Origin: a virus
IMG/VR virus record: IMGVR_UViG_3300043436_001179
Span: 1 to 30,214 of that record
Direction: 5' to 3' (one strand)
DNA length: 30,214 nt
The position numbers and the translations under genes were made by a program. This document shows, one piece after another, positions 5,973 to 11,524 of the stretch. A model generated the notes under the pieces. It had not been told where the DNA came from and made no database searches. It saw only the letters and a program-made list of their open reading frames with translations. Numbering within the stretch: the stretch's first letter is position 1; every line of letters starts with the position of its first letter.

Positions 5973-6204
5973 CCTCTGTAAAATTAGTTTCAATCCATTG
6001 CCTGAACGCTCGCTGAATGTCTATCTGTTGTTCATGAACTTGTGATTCCGTTCCTTTCAAAATCCACTCATCGAATGAGCGTATTTCCGCAATGATTCTA
6101 TTCGCTCTTTTCTTTGCTTCAAAGCGAAGCTCTGCATCTTCTAAGAAGTCAGCAACCACTGGACCAAGTGCCACGGCTGCCAAAAGTTTCCCGTTTTTTG
6201 TCAT
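5950..6204 (-). CDS. Small hypothetical protein before the resolvase
   Basis: 84 residues, mostly helical. The N-terminus is hydrophobic (LLAAVALGPVVADFL) and may be a weak membrane segment or an amphipathic helix. The rest is charged (ELRFEAKKRANRIIAEIRSF) and ends acidic (TEDENEATD). No family is recognised. It overlaps the RusA-like gene by 23 nt and lies 1 nt after the preceding gene, so it belongs to a tightly packed operon. Confidence 0.55.
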   Translation of the reverse strand: MTKNGKLLAAVALGPVVADFLEDAELRFEAKKRANRIIAEIRSFDEWILKGTESQVHEQQIDIQRAFRQWIETNFTEDENEATD

Positions 6205-6205
6205 T

Positions 6206-6388
6206 TCAAAATAGTTTTAGTTGATAATCCACATTTTCAAGCGAGAAAGGCAGTTCAGCGTTCTTTACAATCTCAATGTGATGACAGCAAATAGTAGCTT
6301 CAAACTTCTTTCCTTTGTCCTCGCAAAGTACGTCCATCATTGGAAAGTCAAAGACGTAATACACCTCGCTAATTATCTCGATTATCAT
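6206..6388 (-). CDS. Small hypothetical protein
   Basis: 60 residues, rich in beta-type hydrophobics (MIIEIISEVYYVFDFPMMDV) with a CC-H cluster (ATICCHHIEI) near the middle. No family is recognised. The start overlaps the stop of the upstream gene as ATGA (6385-6388), typical of coupled translation. Confidence 0.5.
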   Translation of the reverse strand: MIIEIISEVYYVFDFPMMDVLCEDKGKKFEATICCHHIEIVKNAELPFSLENVDYQLKLF

Positions 6389-6645
6389 AGTTTTGATTCA
6401 TACACCTCGCAGAAGTCACCATTGATGAAGTCAACTCGGTGCGTGTAGTTTGCTAATTTCAGAACATAGTTAATGTGTTCTAAGTCGATGCCGCTTTGAT
6501 TCATTGCACGTGAATACAAGTTGTTGTAGTCCTCGTTATGCACCCGGCACAACTCCGCAAAATCAATCCCCTTTCTGGATAGCATGATGAGCAAGTAGTT
6601 TCTTACTCTTCTTTTCAAAGATTCGTCTGTTATTCTCCCTTGCAT
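6385..6645 (-). CDS. Small putative DNA-binding protein, paralogue of the next gene upstream
   Basis: 86 residues. After a basic N-terminus (ESLKRRVRNYLLIMLSRKG) comes IDFAELCRVHNEDYNNLYSRA...IDLEHINYVLKLAN, a helix-turn-helix-like pattern. It aligns with the C-terminal half of the protein at 6630-7073: both share G-x-(N/D)-(L/F)-x-(D/E)-(F/L)-C-x-x-H-x-x-x-Y-N, then Y, then I-(N/D)-(L/I)-(D/E)-x-(I/M)-N. I therefore read the two as tandem paralogues that could bind DNA and regulate phage promoters. The genes overlap by 16 nt. The family name is unknown to me; XRE-like folds are a loose comparison only. Confidence 0.55.
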   Translation of the reverse strand: MQGRITDESLKRRVRNYLLIMLSRKGIDFAELCRVHNEDYNNLYSRAMNQSGIDLEHINYVLKLANYTHRVDFINGDFCEVYESKL

Positions 6646-7073
6646 ATTATAATTTTTAGCCGTTTGTTTTCATCTACCAAGCTAATCAACTCGTTCATCT
6701 CGTCTATGTTGATATTGTAGCGTGACAGCTTTTGATAGACCGTGTTGTAGTTCATGTCATGCTTAGCGCAAAAGTCCTTTAAATTCGTTCCATTGTCGTT
6801 CAGTAACCGCATGAACTCGCGGAGTAGTTGTTTTTTCATTTGCTCAGTATTAAAATGGTTTGCTTTTTTGCCACGAAGTCCAACACAATGAACTACATCT
6901 TGTTTCATTTCGATTTTAATAATTTCATCGAACAGATCACTTGATACATTCTTATTCGTTCCAACCCCATTTTTCGGGATGTACTTTACTTTTGTATATT
7001 CGCTTAGCCAATTCGGAGAAAACACCGTTGGTTTGATTCCGCGGCTTGCGTTTAGTTTGTCAATTGTTCTCAT
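6630..7073 (-). CDS. Putative HTH protein with N-terminal extension, paralogue of 6385-6645
   Basis: 147 residues. Residues 1-75 are a basic region without a recognised domain (TIDKLNASRGIKPTVFSPNW). Residues about 80-147 (QLLREFMRLLNDNGTNLKDF, then CAKHDMNYNTVYQKLSRYNI) mirror the whole of the downstream protein, with the conserved FC..HD.NYN..Y and I-D-E-M-N positions. A helix-turn-helix regulatory or DNA-organising role is plausible, and the pair may have arisen by duplication. The gene overlaps both neighbours (7060, 6645). Confidence 0.55.
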   Translation of the reverse strand: MRTIDKLNASRGIKPTVFSPNWLSEYTKVKYIPKNGVGTNKNVSSDLFDEIIKIEMKQDVVHCVGLRGKKANHFNTEQMKKQLLREFMRLLNDNGTNLKDFCAKHDMNYNTVYQKLSRYNINIDEMNELISLVDENKRLKIIICKGE

Positions 7074-7512
7074 CGTCTTTCAGTTTTAGTTCCTCGCCTG
7101 TGAGTGAAAACACAAGATTCTGTAATTGATGTACGTATTTAATTACACGTAAAGACACTGTTTCCCTATCTCCAATAAGATCATATTCATCTAAGGCAAT
7201 GTTAAATCCTTTTGAATTAATATGACCTCTTAAATAAGTGTCATCAGATAACTTTAGTCTAAAGACACCGTAATTTTCAAACCCAAACCTAAGCAACCAT
7301 TCTTCTGTGAGTGGGATTGGTTGTAAATCTTCATAAACTTCAATTTCTTCTTCTGTTTTTGTCATTGATTCAAGCAGGAAATCCCAGCCTTCACCAAGTG
7401 AAGAAGTTGAATCAACAGCAAGTATTTTAACAGTGTACAATTTCGTACTTCCATCTTCTTGTTCAACTTCTCCGTTGACAAAATTCCCAATTCTCAATTC
7501 ATTTGCTTTCAT
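7060..7512 (-). CDS. Conserved Bacteroidetes phage protein of unknown function
   Basis: 150 residues from ATG 7510-7512 (MKANELRIGNFVNGEV). The opening ANELRIGN, the central PIPLTEEWLLRFGFE and the closing VHQLQNLVFSLTGEELKL form a pattern I know from many small proteins encoded by Bacteroidetes phages and integrated elements, always without an assigned function. The first part looks like a small beta-barrel and the middle like a short helix. The upstream ATG four codons earlier is possible, but MKANELRIGN is the usual N-terminus. It overlaps the membrane-protein gene upstream by 14 nt. Confidence 0.7.
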   Translation of the reverse strand: MKANELRIGNFVNGEVEQEDGSTKLYTVKILAVDSTSSLGEGWDFLLESMTKTEEEIEVYEDLQPIPLTEEWLLRFGFENYGVFRLKLSDDTYLRGHINSKGFNIALDEYDLIGDRETVSLRVIKYVHQLQNLVFSLTGEELKLKDDENN

Positions 7513-7705
7513 TTCGCTTTTCAATTAATCGTTCAACATCATGTAATGATTCGGGAATCAGAGTCTCATATATGATACTCTGTCGCATTGTTTCAACACC
7601 GCTATCGAATCCTAAATCGTATCCGTTATTGTGTCCCGCTACGTAAAACATACCACACGCACCAATCAGTGCGAAGAGGTATATCAGTTGTTTAAATCGT
7701 CTCAT
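7499..7705 (-). CDS. Small single-pass membrane protein
   Basis: 68 residues. A basic start (MRRFKQL) is followed by a hydrophobic segment at about 8-24 (IYLFALIGACGMFYVAG) and a charged outer or cytoplasmic tail ending IEKRNESK. No family is recognised. The start overlaps the stop of the preceding 51-residue ORF as ATGA. Its role could be in host takeover at the membrane, but only the topology is supported. Confidence 0.55.
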   Translation of the reverse strand: MRRFKQLIYLFALIGACGMFYVAGHNNGYDLGFDSGVETMRQSIIYETLIPESLHDVERLIEKRNESK

Positions 7706-7857
7706 TTTCGTGTGATGTAATAAGGTTCAACATTGTATTCTTTCTTGAAGTTTGCCAAGGCATCTTCGATTGATTCGGCAAAAACCGTAATTCCTGTTAG
7801 AAGGTCTAAGCCTTGCTCATCCTTTCCAATGAGCCAACAAATGTGGTAAGTTTTCAT
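7702..7857 (-). CDS. 51-residue hypothetical protein
   Basis: Reads MKTYHICWLIGKDEQGL onward to YYITRK and stops at TGA 7704-7702. The ATG at 7857-7855 is the only good start. The middle (TVFAESIEDALANFKKEY) fits a beta-alpha unit, common in small phage proteins that begin with an 'MKxYxIxW' strand. It overlaps the next gene by 4 nt (ATGA), which supports translation. Function unknown. Confidence 0.6.
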   Translation of the reverse strand: MKTYHICWLIGKDEQGLDLLTGITVFAESIEDALANFKKEYNVEPYYITRK

Positions 7858-7874
7858 TCTGTTTATGTTTTAGT

Positions 7875-8312
7875 TTATATTCCGTTTTCTCTGTATGCGT
7901 GGTATCTGTCGCAATCGTAATCAGCTTCGTAGGATTCGCGTTGCGCTTCTAAGAAATCCTCTTCTAATTCGTCACCTACCTTGTGATTAACTCGGTTGTG
8001 AATCATGGTACGCACTGTTTCAAGTAGGTAATCAGGTAGCACCAAGTAATCGCCAAAACCATCCTCTTTAAGTATTTGGTCAATATCGCAGTACAAGCCA
8101 TCAGAATCGAACTTTACATTGCCTGTTACTTGAATCAGTTTGCCTGTAATGATTTCAATTTCGTAGTGAAATTCTGCTGTATTGCAATAGATTTCGGTTA
8201 TTCTTTTCGGCTGTCTACCGCCTTCGTAGATTTCCTCAATAACACCCTCATAAGAAGTGAGTGCGTTAAGTTGCTTGATAGCTTTGTCTAATGTTTGGTC
8301 TAACTTGTTCAT
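7875..8312 (-). CDS. Hypothetical acidic protein
   Basis: 145 residues. The N-terminus is helical (NKLDQTLDKAIKQLNALTSY), the middle is beta-rich (EFHYEIEIITGKLIQVTGNV) and the C-terminus is highly acidic and tyrosine-rich (LEEDFLEAQRESYEADYDCD). No family is recognised. The strongly acidic tail could mimic DNA or contact a basic partner; this is only a suggestion. Its leader (CAAAACAACATGAACAA) is nearly identical to that of the next gene upstream. Confidence 0.6.
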   Translation of the reverse strand: MNKLDQTLDKAIKQLNALTSYEGVIEEIYEGGRQPKRITEIYCNTAEFHYEIEIITGKLIQVTGNVKFDSDGLYCDIDQILKEDGFGDYLVLPDYLLETVRTMIHNRVNHKVGDELEEDFLEAQRESYEADYDCDRYHAYRENGI

Positions 8313-8333
8313 GTTGTTTTGTGTTTTTTGATT

Positions 8334-8522
8334 TTAAATAAACATTGCCCAAACACCATTCTCGTAAAATAGAGAATTTGATTTAGTTACCTCTTCACAT
8401 AATAACTCCATGTGTTTAGCAACTTTGTTTTGCTGTTCTATATCCCATAAAGCATAATCCTTAGACTTTACAGATAAATTATCAAAAGTGACTAACTTGT
8501 TTTTTTCTTGTAAATTGTTCAT
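8334..8522 (-). CDS. Small hypothetical protein
   Basis: 62 residues. The sequence has a helical middle (DYALWDIEQQNKVAKHMELL) and an aromatic end (NGVWAMFI). No family is recognised. It shares its translation leader (CAAAACAACATGAACAA) with the 7875-8312 gene, which supports expression of both. A GC-rich hairpin without U-tract lies just upstream, near 8540-8562. Confidence 0.5.
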   Translation of the reverse strand: MNNLQEKNKLVTFDNLSVKSKDYALWDIEQQNKVAKHMELLCEEVTKSNSLFYENGVWAMFI

Positions 8523-8571
8523 GTTGTTTTGTTTTAGTGCGCGTTACCGAGTCGCGCCCCTCGTTTTTTAA

Positions 8572-8826
8572 TTACTTACTTAACATTGAAACACCATCCC
8601 AAATTTTGTTGTTTACTGCAACTAAGATGTTATTTCCGTCTGTGTATTTGATTACTGAAAAACCTTTTCTTTCAAAGCTGTTGATTCTTAATTGAATGTC
8701 AAGGATTGAGTAAGGCTGTTCGTTAAAGAATCGTTTTCCAAACTCTTGTGTGTTCTTCAACATTTCTAACATTTCAGTTGTGACTTCTACTGTGTTAGCT
8801 GTTTTGATGTCTTTTAAAGTTTCCAT
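8572..8826 (-). CDS. Small hypothetical protein, first gene of the second module
   Basis: 84 residues from ATG 8824-8826 (METLKDIKTANTVEVTTEML). Earlier in-frame ATGs at 8853 and 8895 lie at or before the predicted transcription start and are rejected. The C-terminal half (ILDIQLRINSFERKGFSVIK) looks like an alpha/beta domain. No family is recognised. It is the first gene after the promoter at 8857-8886 and so probably an early-expressed gene; first early genes are often host-directed. Confidence 0.6.
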   Translation of the reverse strand: METLKDIKTANTVEVTTEMLEMLKNTQEFGKRFFNEQPYSILDIQLRINSFERKGFSVIKYTDGNNILVAVNNKIWDGVSMLSK

Positions 8827-8856
8827 TTTGTTCTGTTTTTGTTCGTTTGACATACA

Positions 8857-8886
8857 CAAATATAGAACTAATTTTGTTACATACAA
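8857..8886 (-). promoter_or_regulatory. Bacteroidetes-type promoter of the early/replication module
   Basis: TATATTTG on the minus strand (8864-8857) fits the TAnnTTTG box and a TTG lies at 8886-8884, 19 nt upstream. The predicted start falls about 25 nt before the ATG at 8826. The promoter stands just downstream of the late-operon terminator. Confidence 0.75.
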
Positions 8887-8905
8887 CAATTGCATGAAAA
8901 AAAAT

Positions 8906-8937
8906 AAAAAAAAATAGGAAGCGGTTAAACTTCCTAT
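8906..8937 (-). terminator. Strong rho-independent terminator after the endolysin gene
   Basis: On the minus strand ATAGGAAG (8937-8930) pairs with CTTCCTAT (8921-8914) around an 8-nt loop and is followed by nine T and a second T run. The stretch 8938-9039 between it and the endolysin holds no convincing gene. Confidence 0.88.
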
Positions 8938-9039
8938 CCTTGCAATGTGTCTAAGGCACTTAAATCAGAGGTGCATCTCGTTAATCGGTTGTTTCATTTG
9001 CATTGTCGACTTTAGCCACCGAAACAGTCATTGCGTTGT

Positions 9040-9522
9040 TTATTCTGGGTAAACAAATCCCAAAAGGCGCAAACCATTTGTGACCCGCCAAGCCTCTTTG
9101 CTTAACACCCTGTGACGTTGTGCAACTATTACACCATCTCTACCACCTCTCTCTGTTGTGTTTCCCTCAACCGTTGTGTAGGTCATGCCATCGACAGCGG
9201 TAACGACTCCGATATGTCCTGTGGTTTGACGTTTTCCCGATCTGAAAGTTGCCCAAACAACTACCGCACCCTCTTTAGGTTCGCTATGCCAATTACGTGC
9301 TTTGGTTGCTTTCTCAATGATACGTCTTGAAGATGCGCTTAACAGGCTAATGTTCTGACCCGCTTCCTTCCATACAAGCATGGCAAAGAATCCACACCAT
9401 GGCGCACCATCATAGAACCCAACACCTCGCATTTTCTTGTCGAATGATTCATCAATGAATCCCATGTTCCCGCGTTTCTCTTTTTGTCCGATGTAGGACT
9501 CCGCTATTTCTTTAATTGTCAT
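9040..9522 (-). CDS. CHAP-domain endolysin (peptidoglycan amidase/endopeptidase)
   Basis: 160 residues forming a single CHAP domain. The catalytic Cys is C43 in APWCGFF, the His is H103 in TTGHIGVV, and the acidic or Asn third position lies in VEGNT (E119, N121). The intervening GAVVVWATF strand is typical. It lacks a signal peptide and a separate cell-wall-binding domain, so release must depend on a holin; two candidates lie at 12380-12857. It is the last gene before a strong terminator and reads as the lysis enzyme. A virion-associated hydrolase is less likely given its position. Confidence 0.85.
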   Translation of the reverse strand: MTIKEIAESYIGQKEKRGNMGFIDESFDKKMRGVGFYDGAPWCGFFAMLVWKEAGQNISLLSASSRRIIEKATKARNWHSEPKEGAVVVWATFRSGKRQTTGHIGVVTAVDGMTYTTVEGNTTERGGRDGVIVAQRHRVLSKEAWRVTNGLRLLGFVYPE

Positions 9523-9532
9523 ATCTTTTTAT

Positions 9533-9847
9533 TTACGAATTTAAGCATTTTGCCCGATAGTAGTCTTCAAAGTATTGGTGTTCGTAAACCGTGCCATCTT
9601 TGCCCTCAATGACCTTTCTGAATAAGTGCAAGTTGCTGAATAGTAGCTGTACCTCTTTGTGGCATAGTTCCCTTGTCAACAGTCCACGTCTGTCGCAGTA
9701 CCAAATGCTTTCAAACACCTTATCCCTCTCATCGTCAAATCTTGCGCCAATGAAGTGTTGAACCACCGCAAATGGTTTCTTTTCGGTTAGTAAGTCCTTT
9801 AGCGATTTGAACCCTAACATTGTCCTAACTTCCTTTTTCTTTCTCAT
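9533..9847 (-). CDS. Hypothetical protein upstream of the endolysin
   Basis: 104 residues with a basic N-terminus (MRKKKEVRTMLGFKSLKDLL) and a helix-rich body (DDERDKVFESIWYCDRRGLL). No family is recognised. The start overlaps the upstream stop as ATGA, which favours the long start over the internal ATG at 9820. It precedes the endolysin by 10 nt, so a lysis or late regulatory role is possible but unproven. Confidence 0.55.
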   Translation of the reverse strand: MRKKKEVRTMLGFKSLKDLLTEKKPFAVVQHFIGARFDDERDKVFESIWYCDRRGLLTRELCHKEVQLLFSNLHLFRKVIEGKDGTVYEHQYFEDYYRAKCLNS

Positions 9848-10107
9848 AGCTTTTCGATTTCGGTTTTAACGTCTTCCCAGAATTTTCTTTCTTCTCTTTC
9901 ATTATGACCAACCACGTAAAAATGTAGTAAAGACTCTATCTCATCCACCGCAATTAGTGCGCATTGTTTGGCTCTTGGAATATTTGCAAATAAATCAATA
10001 TTACAAGATAACTCACCCGATTTTGTAGATGCCGTTGGTATTACCTTTGGAGGCATTTGTTTTGAAAAACTTCTTACCAACGCTATCGCCTTATCTCTCG
10101 CTGTCAT
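9844..10107 (-). CDS. Hypothetical protein of the lysis-side operon
   Basis: 87 residues. An N-terminal helix (MTARDKAIALVRSFSKQM) is followed by a Pro/Ser/Thr-rich linker, then CALIAVDEIESLLHFYVVGH and a charged tail. The 'ARDKAxxLVxxF...AKQCALIAVDEI' layout recurs in small Bacteroidetes phage proteins of unknown function. ATGA overlaps on both sides (10107/10104 and 9847/9844) show tight coupling. Confidence 0.62.
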   Translation of the reverse strand: MTARDKAIALVRSFSKQMPPKVIPTASTKSGELSCNIDLFANIPRAKQCALIAVDEIESLLHFYVVGHNEREERKFWEDVKTEIEKL

Positions 10108-10214
10108 TCCTCAAATCTTTTAGTTAGTTCATCCTCTTTTCTGTCAAGTGACTTAATCGCCCTCGCAAGGGTAATTAGCGCAATCATTCCGAATGCTAAT
10201 AGTGCTACTTCCAT
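10104..10214 (-). CDS. 36-residue single-pass membrane peptide
   Basis: Reads MEVALLAFGMIALITLARAI then a charged tail (KSLDRKEDELTKRFEE). The ATG at 10212-10214 is chosen because upstream codons in frame belong to the leader of another gene. A short hydrophobic helix plus a charged cytoplasmic tail, in the operon that ends with the endolysin, would fit a tiny holin, antiholin or pinholin-type peptide, but nothing specific proves it. Confidence 0.5.
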   Translation of the reverse strand: MEVALLAFGMIALITLARAIKSLDRKEDELTKRFEE

Positions 10215-10218
10215 TTTG

Positions 10219-10452
10219 TTAATGTTTAAAGGTTTCGTTGTAGTAATTACTTCCGTGATAAATAGCGTTGCCTTCTTGTACACAAGCACCATTATTATAA
10301 CCAATCTCAAATGCTTCCTTAATCTGATCCTTTTCCATCTGTTTGGATTGTTTGATTATATCGATAACCCATTGAGGCAAATCATGACCTATTAGTTTTT
10401 GCTTGAATACTTCTACCAACCACTGAACGGCTGTCGTTTGTTTTTCTTCCAT
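10219..10452 (-). CDS. Conserved small phage protein (MEEKQTTAVQWL type)
   Basis: 77 residues from ATG 10450-10452. The opening MEEKQTTAVQWLVEVFKQ and later KQMEKDQIKEAFEIGYNNG match a small family frequent in Bacteroidetes phages and prophages, with no known function. The longer frame to 10548 overlaps the coding part of the upstream gene and is rejected. It ends 4 nt before the membrane peptide gene. Confidence 0.65.
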   Translation of the reverse strand: MEEKQTTAVQWLVEVFKQKLIGHDLPQWVIDIIKQSKQMEKDQIKEAFEIGYNNGACVQEGNAIYHGSNYYNETFKH

Positions 10453-10462
10453 ATTGTTAAGT

Positions 10463-10675
10463 TTAAAGGTTTTCGTATGTGCTAACAAGTAGACTGTCAA
10501 CGTAGCATATTGCATCAATGTGTTTCTCATCGTTTGAATCGTCGCCAAACCAATCGAACGCTTCGCTATTCGTTGTGTGAGCCTTTACATCAACTCCGTT
10601 AACTATTCCTGTAACGATATATTGACCGTAACCGTTACCTCTTTTAATGTTTTGATTTGTGATTGTTGTGTTCAT
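10463..10675 (-). CDS. Small hypothetical protein, first gene after promoter module B
   Basis: 70 residues; the N-terminus TTITNQNIKRGNGYGQYIVT and the VNGVDVKAHTTNSEAFDWFG stretch predict a small beta-sheet protein. No family is recognised. It starts 24 nt downstream of the TACGTTTG box of the module at 10699-10767 and is therefore the lead gene of an operon that runs to the endolysin. A leader AAAAACAAAAATT precedes the ATG. Confidence 0.6.
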   Translation of the reverse strand: MNTTITNQNIKRGNGYGQYIVTGIVNGVDVKAHTTNSEAFDWFGDDSNDEKHIDAICYVDSLLVSTYENL

Positions 10676-10698
10676 AATTTTTGTTTTTGATTACATGA

Positions 10699-10767
10699 CA
10701 AACGTACTTAATAAAGTCGTTCGATTTCCGTTAATGTGATGAGCGGTAAATAAACTTGATGAGTGGT
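10699..10767 (-). promoter_or_regulatory. Matched promoter module B (lysis-side genes)
   Basis: The -7 box TACGTTTG (minus; 10706-10699) has no TTG at -33. Upstream are cgttc (10718-10722), tgtgatgagcggt (10735-10747) and ttgatgagtggt (10756-10767) on the plus strand. Spacer lengths are 9, 12 and 8 nt, against 10, 12 and 8 nt in module A at 3254-3323. The two tgatga half-sites start 20 bp apart. Confidence 0.75.
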
Positions 10768-10769
10768 AA

Positions 10770-10800
10770 AAGAAAAAGCGGAGAACAGTATCCTCCGCTT
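10770..10800 (-). terminator. Terminator after the tRNA
   Basis: AAGCGGAG/CTCCGCTT (minus; 10800-10793 with 10783-10776), 9-nt loop, followed by TTTCTTTT. It closes the tRNA unit just upstream of promoter module B. Confidence 0.75.
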
Positions 10801-10811
10801 AGCGTAGTTTG

Positions 10812-10884
10812 TTGCGAGGGCAGGACTCGAACCTGCGACCTTTTGGTTATGAGCCAAACGAGCTACCAACCGCTCCACCTCACG
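10812..10884 (-). tRNA. Initiator-type tRNA-Met (CAT anticodon)
   Basis: A complete 73-nt cloverleaf on the minus strand. The acceptor is CGTGAGG with CCTCGCA, leaving a C1-A72 mismatch. The D arm is GAGC/GCTC, the anticodon stem TTTGG/CCAAA with loop CTCATAA, the variable loop AGGTC and the T arm GCAGG-TTCGAGT-CCTGC; the discriminator is A. The C1xA72 mismatch and purine-11/pyrimidine-24 pair (A-U) are hallmarks of bacterial initiator tRNA, and the CAT anticodon agrees. One of the three G-C pairs usual in the initiator anticodon stem (29-41) is U-A here. No 3' CCA is encoded, as is often the case in this phylum. It has its own promoter and terminator. Confidence 0.92.
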
Positions 10885-10887
10885 GAG

Positions 10888-10895
10888 CAAATATA
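10888..10895 (-). promoter_or_regulatory. Promoter box of the tRNA unit
   Basis: TATATTTG on the minus strand ends 3 nt before the tRNA 5' end, so transcription would start at or just inside the mature end. No clear TTG is seen at -33. Confidence 0.5.
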
Positions 10896-10912
10896 CAAAT
10901 AGTTTTTAAAAT

Positions 10913-10938
10913 AAAAAAGCGCACCCCGAAGAATGCGC
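10913..10938 (-). terminator. UUCG-tetraloop terminator before the tRNA
   Basis: GCGCATTC-TTCG-GGGTGCGC (10938-10919 on the minus strand) with a C(UUCG)G tetraloop, then six T. It ends the operon that contains the permuted peptidase gene. Confidence 0.88.
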
Positions 10939-10978
10939 CAAAACCTAACTATGAACAAAAACTGTGTAAATGTACGAA

Positions 10979-11524
10979 TTAAAATACTACCCGGGAATAC
11001 CCTTTTTCAATAGTTTCAAATAAAAGGTCTTTCGGTGTCGGTTGTGCGTTCTCAAAACCTCGCACTAACGCAACGTGTTCAGTGCAGTATAAACGTTTCT
11101 GCTCCTTATCCTTGCTCTTTTCGTTCCAATTGTCACGCTTCTTTTTGCAGATGCGATTTAACAAGTCGATGAATCTTTTTCTCGGGTGACGAATAACGAG
11201 CGATTCAAAGTCGTAACGTGTGCCTAATAAGTCAAACTCGATTTCCTCGTATTGCTTGCGCTTTTCCTCGGTCATCGTTGTCTCACGCATTACGATGAAT
11301 TTGTAATTAAAACGCTCTACCCACTCATCCCACGGCTTTGCTGTCAGTCCCTCACGTTGTGCATCGACCACGTATGGTTTGCCGTTAATCAATCGGAAAT
11401 GACCAGCGTGTGAAAACTCGCTGTTTGCAATGGTTGTGATTGCCTTGCTCAATAAGCCATCACCTACGCAAAATAAAATGTCAAAATCTTGCAGTTGACT
11501 TGGGTTTACTTTTACTTCTTTCAT
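10979..11524 (-). CDS. Permuted NlpC/P60-like cysteine hydrolase (YiiX/YaeF type)
   Basis: 181 residues. The opening FDILFCVGDGLLSKAI and FSHAGHFRLI (H39), then a late Cys in RLYCTEHVALV (C147), give the His-before-Cys order of the circularly permuted NlpC/P60 (permuted papain) group. The usual 'D-x-L-F' strand that binds the substrate is present. Such enzymes cut amide bonds in peptidoglycan peptides or lipids; in a phage it may be a second wall hydrolase or act on host membranes. It has no signal peptide. It overlaps the phosphoesterase gene by 4 nt and is followed by a strong terminator. The family assignment is fairly sure, the substrate is not. Confidence 0.72.
   Translation of the reverse strand: MKEVKVNPSQLQDFDILFCVGDGLLSKAITTIANSEFSHAGHFRLINGKPYVVDAQREGLTAKPWDEWVERFNYKFIVMRETTMTEEKRKQYEEIEFDLLGTRYDFESLVIRHPRKRFIDLLNRICKKKRDNWNEKSKDKEQKRLYCTEHVALVRGFENAQPTPKDLLFETIEKGYSRVVF

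Noticed and set aside
8540-8562. GCGCG/CGCGC hairpin before the 8334-8522 gene
   Set aside because: It lacks a T run on the coding strand; it may affect translation but cannot be called a terminator.
10812-10884. tRNA as a prophage attachment site
   Set aside because: Phage-type genes lie on both sides in the same operon direction and no integrase or repeated tRNA 3' end is visible.
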